Shown piece by piece: positions 32,376-51,579 of a stretch of 64,000 nucleotides of DNA (within the stretch, counting starts at the first letter, position 1; the number at the start of each line of letters is the position of its first letter). Origin of the DNA: Cornus controversa (taxonomy: Eukaryota; Streptophyta; Magnoliopsida; Cornales; Cornaceae); the NCBI GenBank assembly GCA_026545225.1, contig CM048852.1, positions 60,585,146 to 60,649,145 on the forward strand, written 5' to 3'. Both the position numbers and the translations under genes were made by a program. The notes beneath the pieces are model-generated. The model searched no databases, was not told where the DNA came from, and was given only the letters and a program-made list of their open reading frames with translations.

Positions 32376-35300
32376 ATGGAGAGCATACCCTGGTGGCAAG
32401 TGGTGTCTCTGTGTGGGATTGCTTCATGGATTGTCGTATCTTCAATGTTCAATGTGACCCAGAAGCTTAGATCCTTCACCCAACCTTGGGTCTCTCGCCA
32501 TGTCGTATCTGGCATTCCCACCATCCTTCAGATCCAGGTTTGCACACCCATATCATCTTTCTCAGGGTTTTCTTGTGTTGTAAATTGTTTCTTATTTTGT
32601 TGATTCTTTTGATATTGTAATTGAAGTTGCCTTTTCTTTTTTTCCCTTCTATTTGCAGAAATACCAGCATGGATTGTTGGATGCTTTATTCTCTGGGTTG
32701 TCTTGTGTTGTTTCTGTTCCTTTCTACACAGCTTTCCTTCCGTTGCTCTTCTGGGTATGTCCTCTGATGGGTTACATTTAATCTTTGTGATAATTGTTTG
32801 TAGCTTATGGGTGTATGACAATTTTCTGTACCAGCATTTTTAAAGTCATTTTATTTTATTTATTTTTTGTATAATTTGTTGTAGAGTGGACACGGCTTGT
32901 TGGCTAGACAGATGACATTGTTGATGGCTTTTTGTGATTATCTAGGGAACTGTATAAAGGTATCGTGTTATTGCTTGATACATTTCAGGTTTATCATTTT
33001 TTTTTTTTTGTAGAAAGTGTGAAGATTATCATAAAGTTGTTTCTGAATGGTGGGTGTAAATGTTTATAGGATGTGGTATCAGCTCCCAGACCCAGTTCAC
33101 CACCTGTCAGGAGAGTGACTGCTACCGAAGATGAGAAAGAGAACGCAATGGAATATGGACTGCCTTCTTCTCACACTCTTAACACAGTTTGCTTATCTGG
33201 GTATTAAGACTTCCTTACTTTTTTTCTATTACTCTACAATGTCCCGGTGGGGGTAGGGTGTTATTAGCTAATGTTTTGATGCAAAGTGGTTTTCTCTAGT
33301 CATTTCTAGGCAGCAGCCTTATTGCCTGCCTCGTCAATGTGAGGCGGAAAATTCTCCAAGACATCCATGTAATGTTGGATTATATGAATAACGTGCTTGT
33401 GACGATTCGAAGGAAAGAGGCACATGCTTCTTGGGTCGAGACATAAGAATTAGTCCTCATTACCCAAGCAACCAATTTGTGACAAATTTTGAAAATTTAT
33501 ATTGGTAGAATTTAAGATTTTTGTGTAAGCAAGGTTCCAGCAATGATTCCCAATGGCTGAATAGATTTTAAATGGATATATTATACTTCCTATATTTTTA
33601 ATTGTTAGTTATCAACTCTTGAAAGACACGGATTTCCATTACTGTGGTGCTTTAATTTTGTATCAACTTATTAAAATATATGCGTGTGCGCTTTTATTTG
33701 TTTGTAAAAGTGAGGAGGAAGACATGCACCTTATGCTATTGGAAATTGGAATGTTTCATTTGGCCATTTCATGCCTTATCAGATGGTATATCATTAAACA
33801 CTCATTATGTCCCTGTTGTATTTTTTGGGTTTTCCAGATACCTTCTCCACTATATTATTTCCTACACTCAAAATAAAGATGCGTCCATGGAACTGGCAGG
33901 TTTCACTATGGTTTGTTTGATTGTGGGCCTCATTGGCATTGGTAAGTTTCAATTCTTGCTCAAGTCGGATTAACTTTTGTTTTATTATCATTGATTTTCT
34001 TTTTCCTAAACTGAAATTTGTTTTCTTGTTAGGAAGAATATACCTTGGCATGCACAGTGTGGTTGATGTCATAGCCGGTCTTGCTTTTGGATTGGTGATA
34101 CTTTCATTTTGGCTTACTGTTCACGAGTATATCGACAATTTTATAATTTCAGGACAGAATGGTATTTCTATTTACTAAATTCAAAATTTGGGACTTTTCA
34201 TGATTTAGTTTTTGTCATCATTTTTAACTGTGAGTTGAAACATAGGCCACTAAAATAGCCTAGCGAAACCCAAAAGGAAAGGCTAACAAAATTAAAAAAT
34301 CTTGCATCAAAAGATAGGTTTTAAGAGGAATGTTGACCTCAAGGGCTAGGATTGGCTCGCACAGGTGTGGTAGCTATTAAGATAAACTCCCACTTTATCA
34401 CCTATTTCTTTCTAATAAAGAGAGAGTTTCAGAAGTCTACATAGGAGAAATTTAGCACTCTAAAGGAGAAAATAGAATTGAGATAGGTCTCCCTTGACTG
34501 TAAAGACTGAAGCGTTTGGGTAGGATTCTCCATTGATCTTGCTTTCTAGGTAGAAATATGTAGAAGGACCTTGACATCATGATGTATTAAATCAGAAAGG
34601 CGGCCCCATTAATGGATAGTTATATGAAAATCAATTTGAACTTGCTTTTAAATTATTTATGGTTTCTTTACATATTGTATTACACAAAAAAATTTCTATC
34701 ACCATTGTCTGGATCAAATAATCACCTAAACTGTGTTGATTAAAATCAATGAATTAATCAGAGTTGTTTTAGATTGCATGAATCACTTTGAACTGTCCCT
34801 AGTTGATATTGGACTTCTATCCCTAGCTGGTTAAAATAAAGATTAAGTACCACGATTTGAAAATTTTTGGGTTTTTCCAAGATACTAGGAATTCCATACA
34901 AGGAGAAGGTAGAATTCAGTTGAAATTTTGAGGTGCCAAACATTTGAAAATTGAAATTAAAATTGCTAATCATGCACACTTTATTTCTCATTATACACAA
35001 TTTGCTTCTGCTGCAGTTACATCTTTTTGGGCCACCCTTAGCTTCTTGTTGCTCTTTGCTTATCCAGCACCAGAGCTTCCAACTCCAAGCTTTGAGTATC
35101 ACACAGCTTTCAGTGGTGTTGCATTGGGAATCGTAAGCACAAAACTCTATTCTTTGACCTCTTAGTATTAGTAGTATTGCTTAGTTCATATCATAATTTT
35201 GTTTGCTTTCACTTGATGTTATTATTAGTAATGCAAAAACAACTGAACACTTCCTTTCCCTCCATATCTTTTCATTACTTTTTGAGATACGAAGAACGAA

Positions 35301-35389
35301 ATTTATGGTTTTAAATTCTCATACACACTGAAACTCATGATATATAGATTTTTAGTCATGCGATTAACCTTGGTTGATGAATAGAGAAG

Positions 35390-35420
<31 letters not shown>

Positions 35421-36340
35421 ATAAGAAAATTTTATATTCTTGAGGCTATTGGGTGAAGGTATTCTTCTTTCGTTAGAATTATGTTCATACTAGGTTACTT
35501 TAATCTTGTCATTCATGTGTTCTAGAGTGAGAACTAAGACATGTTAGCCAACCCAAAAAGTAAGCTTGGATTAGACTTCAAACTGAGGATTAGACCCGTG
35601 CTTGACAGTTCTCAACTTCTCCTTGGGTGATCTTCAAATGATGCTATGGTGACCTATTCTCGAACAGAGTTACATTATCCACATCCTTTATGGCAAAAGT
35701 TATCCTCATCCCTGATTAAGAACTATGCCGAATATTTTGCAGTACGTGTACCAACTATTTTTCGAATATATAGAAGTTACTGAATAATATACAAATATTT
35801 AAATAGAGTGTAATTAAGTCCTGTTTTGGCGTAGGTGATCACGGGAAACTTGCACAATATAGCGTTTATTATATGTAAAAAGAAACTCATGTTGGGCTAG
35901 AGCTCAGTTGGGCCCAAAGGAAGACTTTGATATGTTGAGATGAAGTTACTATCAGATCACATTCCCAAACTGCAGCCTTGCACATCCCTAGTTCTTATAA
36001 CAACAATACTTGTTTCTGTTTTGGAAACCTTATTAGCAAAAAATGTGTCTACATGGAGAGGGTATATTCTACAATATATATATATATTCTAAAAAATTTA
36101 ATAGATTGTCAAATGTGGAACTCAGGGGTGGACCCAGGAACTTATACTTGGGGGGTGGTCGCAAACTAGTGTATGAAAATAAAATTAAAAAAATATAAAT
36201 TAATTATAATATATAATTCTTTACATGTAAGTCTTCTATATCATTTTCATATAAAAAAAATTAAGACGAGATAATGTATATAAAGAAAAATTATTTCATA
36301 ACCCATGCATACAGAAAATATGTCTAATTTTGGCATATGT

Positions 36341-36378
<38 letters not shown>

Positions 36379-37530
36379 TATGGACAAAAAATCTGAAGTT
36401 CAAAAACAGTAAAACAAGGAGAAGTTATATTCTCTCTTTTTTAAAAAAATATATATAAATGTGGATTTCGAAAAATAAAGCTTAAAAGATTTCAAATTGA
36501 GATTATTTATTAGCTTTCTAGTGGTTAGTTGTTAATATAATATCTTTCTAGCAAGTAATCTTTTAATATATTATAATTTCAACTATTCATTGGACCCTAT
36601 TAAATAGGGTTTTTCAAAATCTTGGGGGCCGAATATTTTTCTGGTAACTAAATTTTTTAATATTCTTAATTTCAACTATTTTAGAGCCCTATACAATAGC
36701 GTTTACAAAAAAATTGGGGGGGCCATGGCCCCACTTGGTCTCCAAAGAGGTCTGGTCGGCCCCTGGTGGAACTGCATGATGAGATTTCTTCTAAAATGTT
36801 GGGATTAATTGGTGTATAAAAGACTTGTACTCTTATGGAGTTTGAGATCAGGTTGTTCCCAAATCACATACTCAAAGCTGCTTGAGCCTTGCATGTTCCT
36901 AGTTGTTACAATCCACAATACTTGTTCCTGTTAATATCTTAAAATAACAGAATATATTAAAATAGAAAAGCTAAATTGTTGTTACATGCATGCAACTAAA
37001 TTTCTTTACTATCTCAGGAAACTTCCTTGGTTTTACATTCTTGTTTTTATATGCTTTCTTGTCTTCCTATTCCCTTGAAATTGTCGATTTTTTCATAAAA
37101 CAAAATGAATGTTGTACAGGTAACTGGGATCCAGCAAACCTACCATCAATTTCACCATGTAAACGTTGCTCGAATCTTTACTCCTCAACTCACAATCATT
37201 ATGTTTGTGGGGAGAATGCTTGTGGGAATCCCAACAATACTCCTTGTGAAGTTCTGTAGCAAGGCTCTTGCAAAATGGAGTCTTCCCATAATAGCTAACA
37301 CCTTGGGCATCCCAATAAGATCAACCAGCTACATCCCAGCACTAGGTGCTTCAATTACCGGTAAAAAGTCGGATGATACTAAGCAATCAAGTTACCTACA
37401 AAAAATGTTCTTTTTCTCCTGTCAGGAGTCTTTTGATGTTGACACTGGTATAAGGCTTCTTCAATATGCTGGTCTTGCATGGTCTGTGGTAGATCTTGTT
37501 CCATCTTTATTCTCTCTCCTGAGCTTGTGA
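32376..37530 (+). CDS. LPPD: Lipid phosphate phosphatase delta (sphingoid long-chain-base-1-phosphate phosphatase)
   Basis: Eight exons, phases consistent: 32376-32537, 32659-32754, 32885-32959, 33070-33200, 33838-33941, 34033-34161, 35017-35132, 37120-37530. Together they give 407 residues; the Arabidopsis protein is about the same size. The PAP2/SPP catalytic motifs are intact: K111-x6-R118-P119 (KDVVSAPRP), PSSH at 143-146 (the SPP variant of PSGH), and R191-x5-H197-x3-D201 (RIYLGMHSVVD). Several hydrophobic segments, for example LSCVVSVPFYTAFLPLLFW and TMVCLIVGLIGIG, mark a multi-pass membrane enzyme, in the endoplasmic reticulum for known plant members. It removes the phosphate from sphingosine-1-phosphate-type lipids, which in Arabidopsis modulates ABA responses in guard cells. 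Intron 7 is nearly 2 kb and contains an hAT-like MITE. The start is the first ATG after the GA-rich leader. Confidence 0.93.
35945..36935. repeat. Diverged direct repeats flanking the intron-7 MITE
   Basis: About 35955-36025 (CACATTCCCAAACTGCAGCC, CTTGCACATCCCTAGTTCTT) and about 36862-36930 (CACATACTCAAAGCTGCTTG, CTTGCATGTTCCTAGTTGTT) match, suggesting an older repeat or duplication in this intron. Confidence 0.55.
36123..36765. mobile_element. hAT-like MITE (643 bp) in LPP delta intron 7
   Basis: Starts CAGGGGTGGACCCAGGAACT and its right end reverse complement reads CAGGGGCCGACCAGACCTC. A perfect 8-bp duplication GTGGAACT flanks it (36115-36122 and 36766-36773). The centre is AT-rich with (TA)n near 36356-36380; no coding sequence. 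Confidence 0.9.
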
Positions 37531-38413
37531 TGCTCTGTAGTTCTTGTATTATATTAACCTTTTTCTTTTTAGCCATTTGTCTTCTTTTAGCTAAGATTGG
37601 TGGGGATATATTTTATGTTGATTTGTATGGCATACGGTGTTTTGTAAGAACACCTACATATTTTTGTAAATATTTCTTATATGGTTAGTGAAGTGAGTAA
37701 CTTTTCCAGTTTTGTAATTAAGGATGGTGAACATGTTGGGTGCAATGGAAGACATTGGAATGATTTTACAGGATTTATGGTTTAACATATCTTTTTTTTA
37801 GAAAAAAATAAAAAAATTCCTCAAGGAACTTTTTAATTTATGCATCAACATTAGTGTCTTGAAGATTGTTTCTCTGTTATAATTCAGAAGGGTTTTATTT
37901 GTATACGTATTGATCCATTCATTCTTTTAGGTGCCAACTTCACATAGGCAATTATGCCACCATGTCTTCAAAGCCTATATGCAATGACTAGACTAATTGC
38001 CACGATGTCTTCAAAGCCTATATGTGATGAATAGACTCTTGTGACAATGAAATATTTTCTACGAGGAATTGGATGGGCTTAGTGTCACACCTACTTGATT
38101 TTCATTACGAAGAATTTCCACAAGTACCAAACAGTTGGCATGCTTTTTAATGTCTCCCTTGCATTTCTCTCATGTGGAAAAGAAGTGGGCTTTGTAGAAT
38201 GCTTATCCTCGGTGATGTGCAAGTGTCGTGAGTATAAACAGCAATCAACCTGGCAGGTGTAGACTGGGAAGAATGAACTGTTCCCACAGGAGATGTTTAT
38301 TGGTTTCATTACTAAATTCTGAGTGCAACCTTTTCTGAAATTGTAGACAACACAGTGGAAGCAGCAGCAACAGATTTTGATACCACAAGTGTGGTTACAA
38401 TTTAATAACTCTT

Positions 38414-38451
<38 letters not shown>

Positions 38452-40800
38452 AAGCTAAGGTAATCACAACCATTGCTTAAGGTTCAGTGGTACTAATGGA
38501 GGCCAATACAGACTACGGTGATTCTTTGATTCTGTTGGGAGAGTATTGGTAACATCATCAGCAACATGTATTGCAATTCCTGTACCAGTCAATCCAGAAA
38601 TTATATAATATCTCATGGGTCGTTTGTAGTTGCAAAAAAGTATATTTCAAGCTTTAATGCTTGAATCTGAAAATACGCCTAGAAGTTTATCGAAAAATGC
38701 ATCACCTAAAGCTAACCCCTCCGGGTTCTTTTTTATACTTTGTTTTTGAGTTCTTGTACATTAAAAATATGAGTAATGATAGAGAGTCCAAATTCGACTA
38801 CGCTGAGAATAGTTTTATGTGAGTGAAGTGATAGGTCACACCACATGACATTATCACGACATCATGTGATTGAGTCCACCACCCCACTCACATAAAAATA
38901 AAATCGGACTAGTCCGATCGGCCTCCAAATTATTATTCTAAAAATATTCAAAGAGTAAAAGAGAATAAATTGAATCAAATCATGGTAAATAAAATCAAGG
39001 CATTTACTCCTTGGTCATTGCAATTCCAGTAAACTTAACTCATTTTTATTTGTTTTTTCTTTTCAACTATTTAGAGTTGGCAACATTCTTATTTTGTTTA
39101 CGATTCATGTTCATTTAGACTTGAAAAACTTTTGATAGTCGTTATGAAAGTAATTAATCATCTTTTATCATATTCAAGTCTCAATATTTAAAGAAAAGAT
39201 ACTTGAAATGAGGAGAAATATTAATGTACAATTTCATCACCGATGGTTGTAATTTAGTGATATTTTTTCTACCTAAGACTTCTAAGTTTAAGTTCTAGGA
39301 AGGGGAAAAAAAATTCATTTTACCATTCAATTTCATAAAAACTGACTAGGTGGATGCTACTTGTCCATTTGACATGATCGGTAGAAAGTAAATTCTAATT
39401 AAAATAAAATTGTCATTGTTGCTTCTTAAAACCATGCAACAATATTCTCTAAGTAGATTAGCTAAACAAATAACTGATCTACATACTTTCTCTTATGTAT
39501 CACTATTTTTTGTATCATCTCTTAGATAACACAATAATATTCATAGTAATTCTTTCTTTCTTCCTCTCTTTTAAAAATACATATATTTTTATAAGGGAGT
39601 CCACTACCGATACTCTTTTATAATATTTTTTATTTATAGCTCAAAAAGAAAATTATTTTACAATTCAATTTTATAAAAACCGACCAGGTGGATGCTACTT
39701 GTCCATTTGACATGATCGGTAGAAAGTAAATTCTAATTAAAATAAAATTTTCATTGTTGCTTCTTAAAACCATGCAACAATATTATGCATCACTATTTTA
39801 TTTTTTTTCATGATTTTATCACCTCTTAGATAACACGATAATATTCATAGTAATTCTTTCTTTATTACTCTCTTTTAAAAATACATATATTTTTATAAGG
39901 AGCTATGAGTGTATCCAATACCGAAACTCTTTTATAATAGTTTTTATCTATAACTCGAAAAAAATATTTGCTATTCAAACACATATATTACGGAGCATAC
40001 ATTGTATTATGTCTTGGCATTAAAATTTAACCTTTTTTAACTATAATAACATAATAAATTTGTTAGAAATAAATAACAAGGGTTCCAGAAATCGTTATAT
40101 ATTTTTAATAAAAAAAGAATTGAGAAAATATTTTATGTTTAATTTAGTCCTAATTTCTTATGTCTGTGCAACAAAACTCTTGGCTTAATTGTCATAAATT
40201 TTCATAAGAAAATGCTAACTATTATATATTTAATGTAGAGCAATTATCATATTGAATTAATACATGGATTCATATTTTTTATTTTTGTACATATCTAACA
40301 ATATATATACAAATAATTGTTGTGTGATTCAGTGAGTGATAATTCTCATTTTGAAAATTGTCATATTATTGTATTTGTATTGTCTCGTGTCAGCATCGTA
40401 TATCGGCCACCATCCTTCGTAGCTTTGAAATACTCAATCTCTAACAAGGGAGAGGACCCATAATAATAACAATTTGGTTCTAAAAATCATAGTAAATCAT
40501 ACTGTAATTACTAAATAAGAAAAAATTTCCAAAAAAAAGAAAGTAAAAGTGTCAAACTTTTACGCATCAACACCATTTTTAACCTTCACCATTATTATAT
40601 ACTAAAAAGTCACCGTTTATTATGACGCCAGCCCAACTCGTACGGACACCATTCAGATTTGTTTGGCTGTTTTTCTCGGAAAAGTAAAGAAAATGTGATT
40701 TTCATTTTTCATCCCCTAGTCCGAAATTTGAAATAAGCAAGACTTCTGAATCTAATTAACTACTGGTCTATCATCTCATAATCTAACAACAGCGAAACCA
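37531..40800. other. Intergenic, no gene recognised
   Basis: Includes the LPP delta 3' UTR, a 46-bp tandem pair near 37950-38035 (CATGTCTTCAAAGCCTATAT repeated), (TA)n at 38419-38447, and the 338-bp tandem duplication at 39310-39965. Remainder is AT-rich. Confidence 0.5.
39310..39965. repeat. 338-bp tandem duplication
   Basis: The block with GTGGATGCTACTTGTCCATT, TGACATGATCGGTAGAAAGT and CTTCTTAAAACCATGCAACA occurs at about 39310-39640 and again 338 bases later, with modest divergence. Confidence 0.8.
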
Positions 40801-41710
40801 ACCTCGAAACAGAAAATTCTCTCTCCAGTTCTCTCTCCGATTTAGATTGTCGTCTCTAAAGCTAGGGTTTCCCAGTTACAATCGCAGTACTCTTTTCTGA
40901 TCCCATCGTCAAAGGTTCGTCCTCTCTCTCTCTGTATATATATATATATACACACACATATATATACACTTGTATATATGAATTTGTCTTCTTTCTACTG
41001 TTCATATGTAATGTCCCTCTCTCTCTCTCTCTCTCTCTCTCAAACTCGTCTCTTGTCTCTGACGATTATTCTCTCATCTGTTCTTTATTTGACATTTGAA
41101 TTCGTGATCGCATTGTGTTTGTTTCTGGTAAGAGTTTCATTAAGTTGTGTCAATTTATTTCCCCTTCTCTCTTTAGAGTTTCTCCTTTAATCATTATAAA
41201 GCTTTGCATCTGTTTTATGTTTTTCATCTGACGTTTGAATGCTCGATCTGCATTGTTGCAACGGAAGGTTTTTTCAGTACTGTTTTGGATAGATTTTAAT
41301 CTAATTTCGTGGTTTCTGGTTATTATAGCATATTTGTCGGGAATTATTCGTCGATTACTTTGTTATTATGCTACGAGTGTGTTTGTGTTTTGAATCTCAA
41401 TTTTTACTGTTGTGACAAATCGATGCATGTATGAATTGTTTTAATAGATCCTTTGGTAAATAGTATTAATGCTATTATTATATCATTTTTGTTGTTGATG
41501 TTTTACTTGTGTTTCTTTGATTGATCAGGGTTTTGATCTGTGAATTATAGATAACAATCTTCTATTTCACGTAGTGGTTAGAGGAATTTGGATTCAGAGT
41601 TTATTGTTATATTTTTATTGGGAAGTTAGTGTTTGGTTGTGATTGTGGATTAGGAATTTGAGTTGGGTTTTTAAGTTATTGTTGAAAGGGAAGGGTCCAA
41701 ATTTTCAATT
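40801..41710 (+). promoter_or_regulatory. 5' leader of the DEAD-box helicase gene, probably with an intron
   Basis: CT-rich leader (TTCTCTCTCCAGTTCTCTCT, then AGCTAGGGTTTCCCAG). A possible leader intron runs from about 40915 (AAAG then GTTCGTCC) to an acceptor at about 41528 (TTGATTGATCAG). The intron holds (CT)n near 41015-41040. Confidence 0.45.
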
Positions 41711-46933
<5,223 letters not shown>

Positions 46934-49900
46934 TTTCCCAAAAATGTACTGAATTTGTTCTGGTAGTATATATATATTTTTCCATCAGTTTTTTTCTTTT
47001 TTTTAAGGATTATTATGTTTTTCCAGAGTAGTTGAGTTCCTTTTGAGTTTTAAAGAAGGAAATGCCTTTTTGGGTGTTTCACTTTATAGTGATACCAGAA
47101 GAGGGGTGTAATGGTTAGGTTGGTGGTAAAAGACTACCAACAGATTAGGGTCTAGTGTATCATGGATGTCTATCATCTGTGTGTAAATAATTTCCCCCTA
47201 AAATGTGAGGTGTTGGTCGGGGATGGTCCTAGAATATACAGTGACTGGGGGGCTGAGATAGAAGAGGTTGGTTATCTTGCCAATTTTTAATGGGATGTTC
47301 CTTTCAACTAAGTTGCCAATGGACTTTTTCTTTTTTTTCCCCCTATCTTGTAGTTGGAGAAGAAAAAATTGTGTGGTTTTATTGTATACAAGTGCTGGGT
47401 GTCTCAGGAACTAATCTTGTTAGTTGCTCATGTCTGGAACGTAATGGCATGATGAGGCTTATAACAAGTTCAGGATATTCAAAGACTGGTTTTGTTCTAA
47501 GTTGTGTACTCGAATTACTAGACTGGATAATAATAAATAAATAAGATTTAGAAGGCCGTGGCATACTACTCCAAGAAGCAAGGTTTTTGAATGATTGATC
47601 GATCTATAATTGTTACCCTTTGTAACATGGTTGTTTTTCATGCAATGAAGGTAGGAGGAACCTCTTAATTTAGTCTTTGCACTTGCTTCGTTAGGCATTC
47701 CATATATGAGAGCAGAGAGTTCTCTTTTGTACTTTTTTCACCCTTTCTTCTTCTTCTTCTTCTTCTTCTTCTTCTTTTTTCCTTATTATTATATTTTTGG
47801 GGGTAAATGGTCAGCCAAATAGGGTAAAAAAAAAACAATTTAGTTATTCGGACATTACATCTCCATCTTCAGATATCTTTCTCTACCTGAATGATATTCA
47901 TCAAAACATTTTATGTTTCATCTAGCGCGCTTGAGCTCAAGAAGTTTAACATGAACTTGGGCAAGAAAATACTCAACAGCTGAACTAAACAATGAACTAT
48001 TGACAGCATTATGGTTGACAGTGTCCTATCTATGGTATGGGCTTACCTTACCACTAAGCATAATCATACTACACCTTAGTTTAGGTCTGTCCCAGGGCAA
48101 TAATCAGGGTGTGGGGTCCACTTTGTGCAAAAGTTGGATCTCTCTGTTTTCCCCTCCAACATCCCTCAGAGGCGAACCGACCAAGACCCTGTAATGGCCT
48201 CTTTTTTGATAATATATGCCCCTTTGTGCATAAATACAGAAAGATGGTCATGCTGCTGAAAACACATACCAGAAACTGAACAAGCATATGCATGCCAATA
48301 GCCTTGCTCAGTGAAAATACCAATCACTAGTTCTTGCTCATTGATGCCTACTACTAAGCAAGGTAACCACTAGATCTTGCTATGTAGTAACTAGTTGATT
48401 ATGAGCAGTTCAGAAACTACTAAGATATCCATATGAAAAGCATTGTGCTCTGGATTATTGTGGCTGCAAAAGCCGGAAAATACAAGATTCATAACGGAGT
48501 TAAATTAATATGTAAAAGATAATGACAATTAGTTGCACATTTACATATCAATAAAAAATCGGGCGGAGGAAACACCATGTGAAATGCAGATAAAATATGC
48601 ACAACACTCTCGAGTGGATATGATACAAGAAAGGCTTACATCTCAATTGAAAATTGTGCGTAATGGGGAAGGAGAGGAAACCTGAGAATTCCAACACCAA
48701 AGATGCAATATAAACTTGGGCTGCTTTCTGAAACTGCTCTCCCTTTTATCAGAGAATTTCAAAAATGATGCTTCCATGACACAAGTAGAGGCCCCCATGA
48801 CTTTGAATAGTCTACATGCTGAAGGTTGCGATTGAAATGGGATGCTATTTCTTCCTACCTCCATAGAAGACCCTAATCATTACTTCCTGTCATAACACAG
48901 AGGTTGATCACTGTTAAATGGTGGTCAGTGTCATTTAAGCTAATTAGCATGCTTGTACTCAAGTTAAAGGAACTATCTGTCATCTGTAGCACAAAGTTCA
49001 GAAGTTACTGAATCTAATATCAATGAATTACATTGTAAGCAATCCATTCAAGCATTTGTTTGCACTGTATGTATTAATTCATTGAACATTTGCCCTTCCA
49101 AAGGAATAATCTCAAGATGCTACATTCATTGAACAAATAATTGGAATCTACATAAATAGCAGCTTTAAATCACTCAACATTACAATGAATCCTTTGGCAT
49201 GAACTCTAAAACTTGATGCTTGATCCAAACTTGATTATTGCACTTCATGGCGTTAATAAAGCACCTAACACAGTTGTACATACAAAAGAAATACTGATCT
49301 CAAGGTATTTTATTGCCCACAAAAATATAAGTTTAGCATTTAGATGAATAGCACCTTCATTTGACCATTTCACTTGAACATTACAAGTAGCCATATTGTG
49401 CTGGTTGGGGCAATACATTGAAGTGAAATCCACATATGTGAATTATGATTGATAAGGATAAGAGTGAACAGTGACCAAGAGATTCCAAGTCGATATCCTA
49501 AAATTCAGTGTGTGTTTTGTGCTGATTTTAGGATACGGTTTCCTTCTTACAGAAAAATTCCCAATAAATATGATTCCATAGAGTAGAAGCAAAGGATCTA
49601 TTACTATAAGTTGGGTTCTAAGAGCAGGCTAGTGCCTGAAATAGCATGCAATCAAATTTTCTATGCAACCTTTGAAACAATAAAATACTTCATCATAACA
49701 GTGATCACCAAACCAAACGACACTAGGTTAAATAGGGAGGCCTAATATGTAATTCATTACTAAATAGGCTGTTTAATCAACAGGGAAATGGCCTTTGATT
49801 TCTCTTTTTTCAATTGCATGAGTAGAATTTCTCTTTCTTGAAGAAAAGGGTAGCCCCAGCATACCGACAACTTACACAAAAAGCTAGAATGGAAACATAT

Positions 49901-50219
49901 AATCTAAAAACACGAAATTTCTAAAAGTATTATAAATTATTCTCTATAAATTACAAAGCTTCTTCAATGAAAACACAAGCATTTCAGAAACACTTCAACC
50001 TTCATTAAGCCTCAAAAGAGGGAGCTCTAATATTCTCCTACTATAACTCAAAGTGGGGCAGCCTCCCTCACAGGGTATCTTCCACACCTTGAGAAGGCCA
50101 ACCAACTGCGAAAGGGAGGACCCATTTGACTCAAAAAGAGCAAATAACATGACAAGAGCATCCATGCAATGAATAAAGGCATAAGAAACTAATTGTCTCA
50201 AATTTGCACATTCAACATC
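46934..50219. other. Intergenic, no confirmed gene
   Basis: Helicase 3' UTR, then AT-rich DNA with a (TTC)n run near 47748-47776. The stretch 47107-47207 (GTAATGGTTAGGTTGGTGGT, then GGGTCTAGTGTATC) may be a SINE but lacks a clear target duplication. A minus-strand frame at 49995-50219 is discussed with the split reading frame. Confidence 0.45.
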
Positions 50220-50404
50220 TGTAAAGACCGGGTCCAATTTTAACCGGTTTTCTTTGTTTTTTTATCATTTATCATCTTAAATTGATTATAAATGATATGA
50301 CGTGTTTTATATATGAAATGCATGTATGGGGACTAATTTTGAAGTCCAGGGATGTTTACAAGCCATTTGGCTCAATTTGGAATTTTTGGGTTAGCGGGGC
50401 TTAA

Positions 50405-51579
50405 GACGCGGGTCAGGTAGGCCCGAGAAACCGGATATTTTTTCGGGAATATTTATTTTTTGTTTTAAACCAATTGAAAAGTTAGAAGAGGAATGAAATT
50501 GATTTCGAAGTCGTAGCTGCTTTCAGAATTGAAAACGGAGGTCGGGAAGGTACGTTAAGTGGCTTAGGGGCATTTTAACGCCCAAGATGATATAAATATC
50601 AAAGGGGCTGATATTTCTCTATTTTTTAAAAGCTCTTCAACCGGCTACTCCTTTCTCTCTATCTTCTTTTCATTTCTTCTTCCTTCTCTCTTCAATTTTA
50701 AGGCTTTAAGCTTGGATTTAAAAGGTATCGATGAAGGACGAAGTGTTCTATGCGGCAAGGGCTACGATTTGATCGGAAGAAAGTCAGATCTGGGAATCTT
50801 TGGAAGCTTAGGATTTATAGGGTTTTGCTACAAAAGCTTGGAAAGTTGAGATAGGGGTGTCTTCTCCTTCCTTTCATTGATTCCGTATGAATTGGTGGTG
50901 ACTTTGATTCATTTGGCATGCTTAGGTAGTGTAGAAAGGTTGTGCACTTTGATTTATTAGCTTTCCTCTTGTGATTTGCATGCTAGATGGACGCAGGTCA
51001 GGTGAGTGAGAAACTGGATATTTTTTCGGGAATATTTATTTTTTGTTTTAAACCAATTGGAAAGTTAGAAGAGGAATGGAATTGATTTCGAAGCCGTAGC
51101 TGTTTTCAGAATTAAAAACGGAGGTCGGGAAGGTACGTTAAGTGACTTAGGAGCATTTTAATCATTTCGCGCCCAAGATGATATAAATATCAAAGGGGCT
51201 GATATTTCTCTATTTTTTAAAAGCTCCTGCAACCAGCTACTCCATTCTCTCTATCTTTTTTTCATCTCTTCTTCCTTCTCTCTTCAATTTGAAAGCTTTA
51301 AGCTTGGATTTAAAAGGTGTCGATGAAGGATGAAGTGTTCTACATGGCAAGGGCTACGATTTGATGGGAAGAAAGTTAGATTTGGGCATCTTTGGAGGCT
51401 TAGGATTTCTAGGGTTTTGCTACAAAAGCTTGGAAAGTTGAGGTAGGGGTGTCTTCTCCTTCCTTTCATCGATTCCATAGGAATTGGTGGTCACTTTGAT
51501 TCATTTGGCATGCTTAGGTAATGTAGAAATGTTGTGCACTTTGATTTATTAGCTTTCCTCTTGTGATTTGCATGCTAGA
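50405..51579. repeat. 585-bp tandem duplication within the solo LTR
   Basis: Two near-identical copies beginning GACGC(G/A)GGTCAGGT and running through the TATA-like motif and TCTTCTCCTTCCTTTCAT. The LTR therefore carries two promoter copies. Confidence 0.88.

Noticed and set aside
47107..47207. Possible SINE with A-box-like and B-box-like segments
   Set aside because: B box weak and no target duplication found; left as a comment only.
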